Part shown: positions 33,895-42,779 of the stretch, piece by piece
Layout: each line of letters begins with the position of its first letter
Position numbering within the stretch: position 1 is the stretch's first letter
DNA from: Rossellomorea marisflavi
Lineage (GTDB): Bacteria > Bacillota > Bacilli > Bacillales > Bacillaceae_B
NCBI RefSeq assembly: GCF_001274775.1
Contig: NZ_LGUE01000004.1
Coordinates: 356,163 to 420,162 of the forward strand
Reading direction: 5' to 3'
Length of the DNA stretch: 64,000 bases
The notes under the pieces: generated by a model
Told to the model about the DNA's origin: nothing
Database searches by the model: none
The model's input: the letters and a program-made list of their open reading frames with translations, nothing else
Program-made: the position numbers and the translations under genes

Positions 33895-35329
33895 GATTCT
33901 CCGCTCCTTCCCGTTTGATTCGCAGTGTGATGGTCGTTCCCTTTCCTTCTTCGCTTTCAATCGCAATCACATCCTCGACGCCGTAAAAGAGGCGGAGGCG
34001 CTTCACGACGTTGCTGAATCCGATGCCGGTGGAATGCCCTTCCGGCAGCGCTTCTTCCTCGACGATCTGACGGATTTTTTCCCGGGGCATGCCCGCTCCG
34101 TCATCGCTGATTTCAACCGCGATCCCGTCGCCCTCCTCATACACCCGGAAGCGGATGCTGCCTCCGTCTTCCTGCGGTTCGACGGCATGGATGACGGCAT
34201 TCTCCACGATGGGCTGCAGGGTGAGGGCCGGGATCTTCGCGTCCAGGCAGGAAGGATCGATGTCGGTGGTGAACTGAAGGCGGTCGGCAAACCGGGCCTT
34301 CTGGATATCCATATACTGAAGGAGCACAGCGATCTCATCCCCAAGGGTGACGGAGCGGTTCTGGCGCTTCAGGTTGTAGCGCAGGATGCCCGCCACGCTC
34401 ACGAGGAGGTCACTCGTCTCCTCGGACCCTTCCATATAGGCTTTCTTCGACAGCGTGTTCAGCGTATTGAAGAGGAAGTGGGGATTGATCTGACTCTGAA
34501 GGCTCCTGAACTGACTTTCCTGAAGGAGGAGCTTGCTTTCCTGGAGCTCCCTCTCTAAGGCGGCCTTCTGCTTCATCTCCGAGATAAGATTGTTGATGTT
34601 GATCCGCATCCGGTCGAAGGTTTTGGCGAGGAAGGCGATCTCGTCATTCCCCTCCACCTTCACCTCCTGGCTGAAATTCCCCCGGGACAGCTCGTTGGCG
34701 GCCTTCGTCAGCTTGAAGACAGGGCGCGTGATGCCGAGTGAGAACCAGTACGAAGCAATCAGCAAGAGACAGGTGATGAGGAGGAGCACCCAGATCCCGA
34801 GCTTGATCACTTCGGCGGACTGCTCCATGATCCCCCGGTAGCGCACATTGTACGTCGTGAGCTCCTTATCGATGAGAGTGAGGGTCGTTTCGGAAATATA
34901 CCCCGAGATCCGATTCGCCTCGGCAAACTCCCTCGCCGACGCTTCCGCATCGTTCTCTTCCTGGAAAAGAAGGAAGCGGTCCGTCGTCTCAACAAGACTG
35001 TCGATGAGATTCAGATAGTTTGATAGGGTAAAATCATTGTCCCGGTTCCGCAGGCCGTCCACGACGGTCTTCCCGTCCTTCATCTTTTCTTTGCTCTCCT
35101 GCAGTTTCGCTAGATTCCCATCGGTGCTCTCGACCATATAGTTATTGAGATCCGTGACCACCTGCTGGCTGTTCCGCGATACCTCATTCATGCCGAGGTA
35201 GCGCTGGAGGATATCATTGTATTGTTCGTGTGTGCGGTAATTGTAGTAGGTCAGGGCAAGCCAGATTGCTGACATGATGATCATGACGACCGTGATGAGG
35301 GTGAGGATCTTTTTCTGTATGTAGGTCAT
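33869..35329 (-). CDS. Sensor histidine kinase (YesM/LytS type)
   Basis: A 486-residue membrane kinase. Helix 1 is at residues 8-28 and helix 2 at about 177-197, with an outside helical sensor of about 150 residues between them. A HAMP segment (RPVFKLTKAANELSRGNFSQ) and the HPK7-type phosphorylation site QINPHFLFNTLNTLSKKAY (His near 284) follow. The ATP-binding boxes are VENAVIHA, DDGAGMP and GIGFSNVVKRL. The upstream binding-protein gene overlaps it by ATGA, which suggests the kinase reads the sugar-loaded binding protein, as in the XylFII-LytS system of clostridia. Confidence 0.92.
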   Translation of the reverse strand: MTYIQKKILTLITVVMIIMSAIWLALTYYNYRTHEQYNDILQRYLGMNEVSRNSQQVVTDLNNYMVESTDGNLAKLQESKEKMKDGKTVVDGLRNRDNDFTLSNYLNLIDSLVETTDRFLLFQEENDAEASAREFAEANRISGYISETTLTLIDKELTTYNVRYRGIMEQSAEVIKLGIWVLLLITCLLLIASYWFSLGITRPVFKLTKAANELSRGNFSQEVKVEGNDEIAFLAKTFDRMRININNLISEMKQKAALERELQESKLLLQESQFRSLQSQINPHFLFNTLNTLSKKAYMEGSEETSDLLVSVAGILRYNLKRQNRSVTLGDEIAVLLQYMDIQKARFADRLQFTTDIDPSCLDAKIPALTLQPIVENAVIHAVEPQEDGGSIRFRVYEEGDGIAVEISDDGAGMPREKIRQIVEEEALPEGHSTGIGFSNVVKRLRLFYGVEDVIAIESEEGKGTTITLRIKREGAENHDQIAHRG

Positions 35330-36303
35330 CGGTCGTCACCTTTCACGATCTTCACGTTGGTGATGTAGCCTTCGGGGTCAAGGGGCACCGTCTCCCCGTT
35401 CAGCCACTCCTCCATGAGCTGCACGCTCCACTTCCCCATGCGCTCCGGCTCCTGCTCGACGACGGCGTTGATCTTGCCCTTGGCAAGGAGCGTCATGGAT
35501 TCAGGACCGTCATCGAAGGAGTAGATGAGGTACCCTTCTTCTTGAGAGCGCTTACTTATTTCCTCGATCATGGCCCCGAGATTTCCCGCATTCACCGAGA
35601 TGAACGCATCGACATCGGGCTCACGGTTCATGACCTCACGGGTCGCCGTGATGATCTGATCCCGTGCGCTTCCCGTTTCCCCTTCCACGATCGTGATGGA
35701 AGGATGGTCATCAAGGACTGAGCGGATGCCTCGTATTCTCTCATTCTGATTGTATTCGCGCTCGGCATCCACCATGAGGACGACCTTGCCCACATCGCCC
35801 ATTTGCTTCACCAGGGCATCGGCCATGAGCTTGCCCGCTTCGAATGGATCGGAGCCGATGTAGGTGCGGCGCAGGCTCTCACTCATGGGGACGTCATTGG
35901 CGACCGTGATGACAGGGATCCCGTTGAAGGAGGCTTTCACCTTCGTCAGCTCCTTGAACTCGGGCGTGTCCATGCCCTGGATGAGGATGCCGTCGACCTT
36001 CGACTGGATCGCGATCTCGATGTTCTTCAAAAATTCTTCTTCATTCTTCCCGTATGTCCCCCACACCTCGAGACTCACGCCTTCCTTCTTCGCCTGCTCC
36101 TTCGCCCCCGTCGCCACCTGATCCCAGAACGGCGTCTGCGTATCCTGGGTGATCAGGACGAGCCGACGCTGCTCCTTGGCAGCAGGCATCGTTTCCCGAA
36201 GAGGACCTTCATCGGCCAAAAATACTTTCTTCGCTGATAGGAACGTCAGATGACACAGCATCAGCACCCCCACACACAGCACCACCAACCCGATCTTCCT
36301 CAC
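35326..36303 (-). CDS. Sugar-binding sensor protein (RbsB/XylFII-like)
   Basis: A 325-residue type I periplasmic-binding fold. The N-terminus has a hydrophobic helix (IGLVVLCVGVLMLCHLTFL) without a lipobox, so it is likely membrane-tethered. It then has the sugar-binding pattern LVLITQDTQTPFWDQVATGA, VDGILIQGMDTPEF, IPVITVANDVPM and YIGSDPFEAGKLM, with a C-terminal VVEQEPERMGKWSVQLMEEW. It is translationally coupled to the histidine kinase (ATGA overlap) and lacks a transporter of its own, so a sensing role is more likely than transport. Confidence 0.85.
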   Translation of the reverse strand: MRKIGLVVLCVGVLMLCHLTFLSAKKVFLADEGPLRETMPAAKEQRRLVLITQDTQTPFWDQVATGAKEQAKKEGVSLEVWGTYGKNEEEFLKNIEIAIQSKVDGILIQGMDTPEFKELTKVKASFNGIPVITVANDVPMSESLRRTYIGSDPFEAGKLMADALVKQMGDVGKVVLMVDAEREYNQNERIRGIRSVLDDHPSITIVEGETGSARDQIITATREVMNREPDVDAFISVNAGNLGAMIEEISKRSQEEGYLIYSFDDGPESMTLLAKGKINAVVEQEPERMGKWSVQLMEEWLNGETVPLDPEGYITNVKIVKGDDR

Positions 36304-36445
36304 GTCCCATCACCTCCCGTACATGCCAAATCTCCTATGCCTATCATAGCACGGCAATGCCCCGTGCGCTCCCTATTTTTTGCAGGTGCGCGGGGACGAT
36401 ACTTGTGTGTCATGTCACGCCCCTTCACTCACCAAACGCCCAAAA

Positions 36446-36468
36446 GGACGACCCTTTTGGGGCCGTCC
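36446..36468 (-). terminator. Intrinsic terminator of the transporter operon
   Basis: Stem GGACGACCC (36446-36454) / GGGGCCGTCC (36459-36468) followed on the minus strand by TTTTGGG. It lies between the permease stop and the sensor operon. Confidence 0.5.
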
Positions 36469-36475
36469 TGGTGCG

Positions 36476-37648
36476 TCAGCGTTTTTTGCGGGTGAGCACG
36501 TCGAAGATGACGGCGCCTGCGAGTACGCCTCCGCGGATCATGTATTGGTAGGAGATTCCTACTCCGAGAAGGTTCATGCCGCTTGTGAGGGAGGCCATGA
36601 CGATGGCACCGATGATGGCGCCTGTCACTTTCCCTACTCCACCGGCACTGGATACGCCGCCGACGTAGGCCGCGGCAATGGCATCAAGCTCGAACAGGGT
36701 CCCGGCCGTAGTGGTGGCCGATTGGAGCCTGGAGGTGAAGAGGATTCCAGACAGGGCGGCAAGCATCCCCATGGAACCGAACACGATATACGTGATTTTC
36801 TTGACGTTGATCCCGCTCAGGTGAGCCGCTTCGGGATTGCTTCCGACGGCGTAGATGTGGCGCCCGAGGACGGTTTTCGTCGACAGGAAGTGATACACCA
36901 CCACAACGAGGAGCATGATGACCATCGTCCAGGAGAAGCCGTTGTATCCGGCAAGGATCCATGTGACGTAGCCGATGATGGCTGAAATCAATACGAGCTT
37001 CAGGGCGAAGATCGGCGCTGAAATGACTTCGAACTCGTACTTGATCTTATTGCGTCGTGTGGAAAATTCGCTGTAGATGTACAGGAGGATGCCCACGACT
37101 CCAACCAATAAGGAGAGGAGGTGAAGGCCGTTCACCTGTGTGAGGGACGGGATGAACCCGTTCCCGATGGCATTGAATTTGTCATCCTGGATGATGATCG
37201 TCCCGGTCTTCTCCGTTACTTGAAGGAGGGCTCCGCGGAAGATGAGCATGCCGGCAAGGGTCGCCACGAAGGACGGGATTCCGATTTGTGCCACTAGAAG
37301 TCCGTTGAAGAGTCCCACAACCGCCCCGAGGACGAGGATGATGGGAATGGTCAACCACGGGGACATGCCCGCCTGGGTCAATAGGATCGCCGCGATGGCG
37401 CCCAGGAATCCGGCAGCGTACCCGACCGATAGATCGATGTGGCGGATGACGATGACGAGGGTCATCCCCACGGCAAGGACCGCGATGTATCCGGCGGAAT
37501 CCAATAGATTACTAATGTTCCTCGACGTCATGAACAGCCCGTCGGTCATGAATGTGAATGTTAGAATGATAACGGCTAATGCAATGTACATCCCGTAGTC
37601 ACGGATGTTGTCCCGGATCAGCATCCTTGTTTCTTGAAAAATATTCAT
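36476..37648 (-). CDS. gguB: Monosaccharide ABC importer permease (GguB/XylH type)
   Basis: A 390-residue permease with about ten helices. Family motifs include LAVGMTLVIVIRHIDLSVGY (the HIDLSVG box), IGIPSFVATLAGMLIFRGAL, the cytoplasmic RHIYAVGSNPEAAHLSGINV and AAAYVGGVSSAGGVGKVTGA. It is the membrane channel for the binding protein at 40383 and the ATPase at 39186. The Ggu/Mms family accepts several monosaccharides, and whether xylose, arabinose or galactose is preferred is not readable. It follows the ATPase gene by 14 bases. Confidence 0.9.
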   Translation of the reverse strand: MNIFQETRMLIRDNIRDYGMYIALAVIILTFTFMTDGLFMTSRNISNLLDSAGYIAVLAVGMTLVIVIRHIDLSVGYAAGFLGAIAAILLTQAGMSPWLTIPIILVLGAVVGLFNGLLVAQIGIPSFVATLAGMLIFRGALLQVTEKTGTIIIQDDKFNAIGNGFIPSLTQVNGLHLLSLLVGVVGILLYIYSEFSTRRNKIKYEFEVISAPIFALKLVLISAIIGYVTWILAGYNGFSWTMVIMLLVVVVYHFLSTKTVLGRHIYAVGSNPEAAHLSGINVKKITYIVFGSMGMLAALSGILFTSRLQSATTTAGTLFELDAIAAAYVGGVSSAGGVGKVTGAIIGAIVMASLTSGMNLLGVGISYQYMIRGGVLAGAVIFDVLTRKKR

Positions 37649-37662
37649 CTCTGTCTACCCCC

Positions 37663-39186
37663 TTATTGCGTTGCTAGCTCCATGATTTTTTCCTGATTGG
37701 CGTCTTCGACTTGAAGTTCGCCTTTGATCTGGCCCTGGGCCATGACGTATACGCGGTCGCTCATGCCGAGGACCTCCCCGAGTTCCGATGAGATCATGAC
37801 GATGCTGAGGCCCTGTTCGATGAGCTCATTCATCACCGTGTAAATCTCGAACTTCGCTCCGACGTCGATTCCCCGCGTCGGCTCATCGAGGATGAGCAGC
37901 TTCGGTCCGACGAACAGCCATTTCCCGATGGATACCTTCTGCTGGTTCCCCCCGCTCAGGTTCCCGACGAGCTGTTCAAGGGATGACGCCTTGATATGAA
38001 GGGATTTATGATATTTCTCCCCTACCCGAATCTCTTCGTTTTCATTGATCACGCCGGCCTTGGAGGAAATGCCCCCGAGGTTCGCAGCGGAAAGATTGCT
38101 CTTGATATCCTGGAGAAGGAAAAGTCCATCATCCTTCCGATCCTCCGTCACGTAGGCGATGCCCGCCTTGATGGCATCACGCGTATGCTTCAGGACGGTG
38201 AGGGTGTCGTTCCAGATGAGATCCCCTTCCAGCTTGTAGTGCTTGGCGTTGCCGAAAATGCTCATGGCAAGCTCGGTGCGCCCGGAGCCCATGAGTCCTG
38301 CTATCCCGACGATCTCGCCTTTTTTCACCGACAGATTGACGTTCTTGATCACGTGGCGGCCGAGCTGCGGGTCATACGCCGACCAGTTGTGAAGCTCGAG
38401 GATGTTCTCGCCGTGCTTCTTGTTCGGACGCTTCGGATAGATATCCTCGATGGCGCGCCCGACCATGTTCTTGATGATCACGGGTTCTGTGATCTGGCCC
38501 GTTGAGGCATCAAGGGTGCAGATCGTCTGCCCGTCCCGGATGACCGTCGCCTTGTCGGCGATATGGATGACCTCTTTCAGCTTGTGGCTGATCATGATGC
38601 ACGTGATGCCTTGAGCCTTCAGATCCTTCAAGAGCTCCAGCAGGTTCTCACTGTCGTCTTCATTCAGGGCCGCCGTCGGCTCATCGAGGATGAGGAGCTT
38701 GACGTCCTTACTGAGTGCCTTCGCGATTTCCACGAGCTGACGCTTCCCGACGCTGAGGTCGCGGATGAGCGTATCGGGATTCACGTCGAGCTTCACTTTC
38801 TTCAGAAGCTTCTGGGCTTCCACAATCGTACGGTTCCAGTCGATGAACCCGCCGACCTTCACTTCATTCCCTGCAAAGATATTTTCATAGACCGTGAGAT
38901 CCGGGAAGAGAGCGAGTTCCTGATAGATGATGGCGATGCCTGCCTGCACACTGTCACTGATTTTGTTAAATTGCTGAACGTCCCCTTCAAACACGATGTC
39001 CCCCGTGTAGGTCCCATATGGATAGACACCGCTCAGCACCTTCATGAGCGTGGACTTCCCAGCCCCGTTTTCCCCGATCAGACAGTGGATCTCGCCTTCC
39101 TCGACTTTGAAATTCACATCGCTCAGTGCTTTGACCCCTGTAAACTCCTTGGAGATATCATTCATCTCCAGCAAATACTTCTTCAA
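37663..39186 (-). CDS. gguA: Monosaccharide ABC importer ATPase (GguA/XylG type)
   Basis: About 507 residues, made of two fused ATP-binding domains. The first has Walker A GENGAGKSTLMK, signature LSVGKRQLVEIAKAL and Walker B LLILDEPTAALNE. The second has the degenerate Walker A GLMGSGRTELAM, signature LSGGNQQKVSIGKWL and LLILDEPTRGIDVG. It powers import through the permease next to it. I use the TTG at 39186, with AAAGGGGG eight bases upstream, which gives the family start MKKYLLEMNDISKEF. An upstream frame extension to 39213 has no better site. Confidence 0.92.
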   Translation of the reverse strand: MKKYLLEMNDISKEFTGVKALSDVNFKVEEGEIHCLIGENGAGKSTLMKVLSGVYPYGTYTGDIVFEGDVQQFNKISDSVQAGIAIIYQELALFPDLTVYENIFAGNEVKVGGFIDWNRTIVEAQKLLKKVKLDVNPDTLIRDLSVGKRQLVEIAKALSKDVKLLILDEPTAALNEDDSENLLELLKDLKAQGITCIMISHKLKEVIHIADKATVIRDGQTICTLDASTGQITEPVIIKNMVGRAIEDIYPKRPNKKHGENILELHNWSAYDPQLGRHVIKNVNLSVKKGEIVGIAGLMGSGRTELAMSIFGNAKHYKLEGDLIWNDTLTVLKHTRDAIKAGIAYVTEDRKDDGLFLLQDIKSNLSAANLGGISSKAGVINENEEIRVGEKYHKSLHIKASSLEQLVGNLSGGNQQKVSIGKWLFVGPKLLILDEPTRGIDVGAKFEIYTVMNELIEQGLSIVMISSELGEVLGMSDRVYVMAQGQIKGELQVEDANQEKIMELATQ

Positions 39187-39258
39187 TTCGTTAACCCCCT
39201 TTAACAAAAGCAATGACAGGTGGAAAAGTGGCGGGATTGCCCCGCCACCACATCCTTC

Positions 39259-40383
39259 TTACTCCAAACCTGTGAATTCGCTAGCTTCATAGTATTTGGA
39301 ATCAATCAGCTTTTCTTTCACATTTTCTTTATCCACTACGATGACTTCCGTTTGCTTCGCTTCTACTTCTTTCTTCCCATTATCATAAGAACCGGTTGTT
39401 TCAGGTTTCTTGTCATCAAGCACGTCGACTGCGATACCCATGGCATCCGTTACAAGTGTGCGGACATCCTTGAAGACCGTCATGGACTGCTTGCCGTCGA
39501 TCACATATTGGATCGATGCTTTCTCTGCATCCTGACCTGTGACTACAAAGCTCTTCACTTCTGAATCGGAACCGAATACATCCGCGATGCTTCGTGCCGT
39601 ACCATCATTCGGTGCAAGGACGGCTACGTCACCCTTCATGTCCGCTCCGACTGCTGTCAAATGCGTTTGAGCCTTGTTCTTGGCTTCGTTTGGATCCCAG
39701 TTCGTTGTCACCTGACCGAGGATCTTACTCATCTGGTCACGGCTGAGTTCTGCCGTATCCTTCAGGCCTTCTGCTTCACTTGAGTTGGCAATCTTGAATG
39801 TGCCATCAGCGATTTTCGGTTGAAGGGCTTTCCAAGCTCCTTCGAAGAATAGGAACGCGTTGTTATCAGACGCTGCCCCCGCATATAGGTAAAGCGGTAC
39901 ATCCTTACCTGTTGCGTGGTCGATCAAGTATTGACCTTGAGCTTCCCCGACCGCGACGCTATCGAATGTCACGTAGTAATCAACGGCATCCGTGTTCGTG
40001 ATCAATCGGTCGTATGAGATGACCGTTACGCCTTCTTTCTTCGCAGACTCGACAGCCGCTGCTGCAGCGTCCCCGTCCTGAGGCGTGATGATCAAGACAT
40101 CGATGCCTTTATTCAGCAATGTTTCCACATTTTCTTTTTCCTTGGCAGATGAACCCTGGCTGAACAGGATCTCAACATTGTAATCCGAATCCTTCAGCGC
40201 ATCTTTGAAACGTTTTTCATCCTGAACCCATCTCGGCTCATCCTTCGTCGGAAGAACGATCCCGATATCGACACCGGACTTGCTTTTTCCGCCTGAACTA
40301 CTGCTGCTGCCACAAGCGGCCAGCATCCCCATGAATAAAGCCAGAACCATTAAAAATGAAGCCATTCTCCACATCTTCTTCAC
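39259..40383 (-). CDS. chvE: Multiple-monosaccharide-binding lipoprotein (ChvE/XylF type)
   Basis: A 374-residue lipoprotein (signal MKKMWRMASFLMVLALFMGM ending LAAC, then a Ser/Gly linker). ChvE features are IGIVLPTKDEPRWVQDEKRF, VLIITPQDGDAAAAAVE, VISYDRLITNTDAVDYYVTF and FVVTGQDAEKASIQYVIDG. It captures sugars for the GguAB transporter encoded just downstream. Its promoter region holds a strong cre site and paired direct repeats, so it is probably glucose-repressed and switched on by the YesN-type regulator. Confidence 0.9.
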   Translation of the reverse strand: MKKMWRMASFLMVLALFMGMLAACGSSSSSGGKSKSGVDIGIVLPTKDEPRWVQDEKRFKDALKDSDYNVEILFSQGSSAKEKENVETLLNKGIDVLIITPQDGDAAAAAVESAKKEGVTVISYDRLITNTDAVDYYVTFDSVAVGEAQGQYLIDHATGKDVPLYLYAGAASDNNAFLFFEGAWKALQPKIADGTFKIANSSEAEGLKDTAELSRDQMSKILGQVTTNWDPNEAKNKAQTHLTAVGADMKGDVAVLAPNDGTARSIADVFGSDSEVKSFVVTGQDAEKASIQYVIDGKQSMTVFKDVRTLVTDAMGIAVDVLDDKKPETTGSYDNGKKEVEAKQTEVIVVDKENVKEKLIDSKYYEASEFTGLE

Positions 40384-40442
40384 ACTTGAATCCCCCTTTA
40401 ACGTGTTGGTACATCTTGATTATATGGGTCCTTCATCATGAA

Positions 40443-40456
40443 TGTAATCGCTTTCA
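40443..40456 (-). promoter_or_regulatory. cre site upstream of the sugar transporter operon
   Basis: On the minus strand TGAAAGCGATTACA matches TGNAANCGNNNNCA completely. It sits 60-73 bases before the ChvE-type gene start, as expected for CcpA repression. Confidence 0.75.
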
Positions 40457-40465
40457 CTAGCACTC

Positions 40466-40492
40466 TTTTGGTATCGTCTGTATTTTTTTGGT
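40466..40492 (-). promoter_or_regulatory. Direct repeat TTTTGGT, candidate regulator site
   Basis: TTTTGGT at 40466-40472 and 40486-40492, exactly 20 bases apart (two helical turns) just upstream of the cre site. No good -35 is visible, which suits an activator. AraC-output regulators such as the YesN-type protein encoded at 32374-33894 bind paired direct repeats. Confidence 0.45.
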
Positions 40493-40550
40493 GTTGGGGG
40501 TTTGGGAGGAATAGGATGGGTGGAGTAGGTGCGGTCACGCCCTAAAATCG

Positions 40551-41736
40551 AAGAAGCCATCAGAATCATCAATACTTACTGCCTAGAAGTCAGCGCGACA
40601 ACCGATTCTCACCTGCTCCCCGTGAATAATGGCATTTACAACCAGAAAACAGGTGAGCTTTAACCCTTCAGCGAGCAGTACATCTTTCTGACCAAAATTA
40701 ACGTGGATTACACTCGTAACGCTACGAATCCAATCATTAAAGAGTCAGACGGTACGCATTGGGATGTTGAGTCTTGGCTGGCAGGACTGTCGGTAATCCG
40801 AGAGGTCAATGAGCTTCTATGGCAAGTGATCGCCGCAAGCCTGCAGCCGAACAAATCGATTTGGTTTTATTCAGAATCAGGACGGCCAGCTCATCAAGAA
40901 TCTGCTCGAGAAGGGAAACTATTCGTCTCTTTCCGTGGTCAATTTCAATCATGAATTCAAGAAGCAGGACTTGCTTGGTGTGGCCGCTAACATCGCTGAT
41001 GAGAACGACGTGGACAAATATATCAATTCCGTGAAGGATTACAAAGCGAGCATCAGGGGGGATGACGTCATCATCAACCGGAAGCATAAGGATCCGGCGC
41101 GCGTGCAGTTCAGGGGTCATAATATCCAAATGATGAACGGGCTGCCGAAGACGAAGGTTAAAACTGGTTCGTTTTATCGTCGTTTGATTATAGTTCCGCT
41201 CATCAAGTCATTCACCAATAACGGGGAGAAAAGCTTTATCAATTCGGACTACATCGCCCGTAAAGAGGTGCTGGAGTACACCTTGTTCAAAGCCCTGTCC
41301 CTTTCATTTGATGAATTTATCGTACCGCAAGCCTCCGTCTATCTTCCTGATCAGTACCGTGAGAAGAATAACCCGGTGCTCGATTTCTGGAATGAGCTAC
41401 ATGAAGAATCTCATCCCAAATAAGTTCTTATACGATTTGTATCAAAAATGGTTCGAGCATAGCAATCCAAGCGGCACCGTGATTGGGTAACTCACCTTTT
41501 ATGACCAATTGTCCCCTATCATCGATGCGGACGGGGCGTGGGAAAATCATAATGGTACAGATAAAACCAATATTCGAACCGGTAACAAATTGGACGCACG
41601 GAATACGTCTTGGATAAACCATTCCGCAATGGGGCGCCGTCCCCGGGGAGTAAGCCTAACTATAATGGGCCGAGTCAGAAAATGGCCCGAGACTTTACCA
41701 GGAAGGGCAAATACAGAGGAATCGTACGGGTATGAC
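40551..41736 (+). pseudogene. Decayed phage/plasmid primase-helicase (P4/D5 type)
   Basis: Fragments in three frames read as one D5/P4-family primase. The first is LLPVNNGIYNQKTGEL, a stop, then QYIFLTKINVDYTRNA and WDVESWLAGLS. After a frameshift come GNYSSLSVVNFNHEFKKQDL, DYKASIRGDDVIINRKHKDP, MMNGLPKTKVKTGSFYRRLI and LDFWNELHEE, followed by more frameshifts and stops. Near 40880 SESG runs straight into GQLIKNLL, so the P-loop (usually GNGKGT) is deleted. Without Walker A, and with many stops, it cannot be functional. It is the only recognisable phage gene here. Confidence 0.75.
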
Positions 41737-41888
41737 TTGCTTAGGGGCTACCCGCCACACACAGTTGAAAGGAGTGAATTGTATGGCTGTCGCTGGATCC
41801 TTTGCCATTGTGCTCATGCTCCATCATCGTCTCGAAGACACCCTCAAAGGCATTCGCAAACAATGCATTTCTTGAAAGCTACTTTGAG

Positions 41889-42152
41889 ATGAAAGTCGGT
41901 CCTCCCTTCCGCCATACGCTTGAATTGAAAGGTCACAGGCTGATTCATCGACATCTGGGCAAGAAGACGTCCATTAATCTGTATCAGGTCGATGCTGTGG
42001 GTATCCGGAACTTTCGGACCAAGATCAAGTTGATAAATGGGAAAGCGATCACCCTGCCGATTGAATTCCATCATCAATCACAAATCTATGCCATCCTTAA
42101 ACACCATCGCCCGGACGAATTCTGCAGCGCCCTTTCTACGCGCACTAAGTAA
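41889..42152 (+). CDS. Unknown small ORF, possible PH-like domain, in the phage remnant
   Basis: An 87-residue open frame from an ATG at 41889 (MKVGPPFRHTLELKGHRLIH), followed by GKKTSINLYQVDAVGIRNFR, LINGKAITLPIEF and a final helix YAILKHHRPDEF. The strand-rich pattern with a closing helix recalls bacterial PH-like domains, but this is weak. Homologous-looking sequence continues upstream in the same frame (to about 41802) without a start, so it may be the 3' end of a broken gene. I do not recognise a specific family. Confidence 0.35.
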   Translation: MKVGPPFRHTLELKGHRLIHRHLGKKTSINLYQVDAVGIRNFRTKIKLINGKAITLPIEFHHQSQIYAILKHHRPDEFCSALSTRTK

Positions 42153-42274
42153 GTAGCCCTATCAAATGGATGGAACAATCTTTTCTATATTTGTAGGCGG
42201 TGCTTCAACCGACATGACGCTAAACTTATATGTGGGTAGAGACTCTTACAATGTTTATTAATTTGATTTGAATC

Positions 42275-42304
42275 AAAACCCCTCTTTGGAATAAGAGGGG
42301 TTTT
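42275..42304. terminator. Intrinsic terminator
   Basis: Perfect stem AAAACCCCTCTT (42275-42286) / AAGAGGGGTTTT (42293-42304), good in both directions, following the remnant region. Confidence 0.75.
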
Positions 42305-42528
42305 GTAATCACGTTAGACAACAGGAGAGCGACTTTATCGCTTTCCGTTATTAAATTTTAGTCAGCATTCGATTTTTATGATAGGACAATGTATAGTTGC
42401 AATATTAAGAATAATATTATTAGATAAAGGTAGCATAGATATTATGTGGGGATACATAAACTCTCATGAATCAACTAACATACTAGAAAGGATGAGTCAC
42501 CATCGAAAAATCAGGAAAAAGTATACTA
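42305..42528. other. AT-rich gap with no supported gene
   Basis: Between the terminator and the small membrane gene I see only AT-rich sequence. A short open frame (42378-42569) shows no family resemblance, but its end overlaps the membrane gene. Confidence 0.4.
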
Positions 42529-42732
42529 TTGGTACTGGGTTGGGTTTCTGTCATTTTGGCCTTTTTTAGTTCTTTTTTATTTGGGGTAATTGCTATAGGT
42601 TTAGGGTATGTATTACGTAAAGATTATGGCGCACGATCTCAAGGCCTCACGCTCATTATATTCGCAGTTATCTTTATCATTATTGGGCTAATCGCCGGAC
42701 CTTTGCTTGTTTCTTATATGGGTAACCAATAA
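42529..42732 (+). CDS. Small two-helix membrane protein (DUF4190-like)
   Basis: At least 67 residues with two long hydrophobic helices (VSVILAFFSSFLFGVIAIGL and TLIIFAVIFIIIGLIAGPLL) joined by YVLRKDYGARSQG, a plan like DUF4190-type proteins. The start is a problem. The natural N-terminus (IEKSGKSILL) would begin at an ATC at 42502, eight bases after AAAGGATGA, because no ATG, GTG or TTG lies in frame until the TTG at 42529. Either a rare ATC start is used or a one-base change shifted the nearby ATG (42492) out of frame. Confidence 0.5.
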   Translation: MVLGWVSVILAFFSSFLFGVIAIGLGYVLRKDYGARSQGLTLIIFAVIFIIIGLIAGPLLVSYMGNQ

Positions 42733-42779
42733 TAGTATCCCAATCAATAAAAAAACCGCAAAGAACTGACTTTAGAGAA

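Noticed and set aside
36380-36440. GGGGACGATAC...TGTCAC sequence as another dispersed repeat copy
   Set aside because: Only the first few bases match the repeat arm and no second arm is found, so it is not counted.
41783-41875. Short frame starting MAVAGSFAIVLMLHHRLEDT in the phage remnant
   Set aside because: It has a good ribosome binding site (gaaaggagtgaattgt) but ends after about 30 codons. It is probably the broken 5' end of the gene continued in another frame at 41802-42152.
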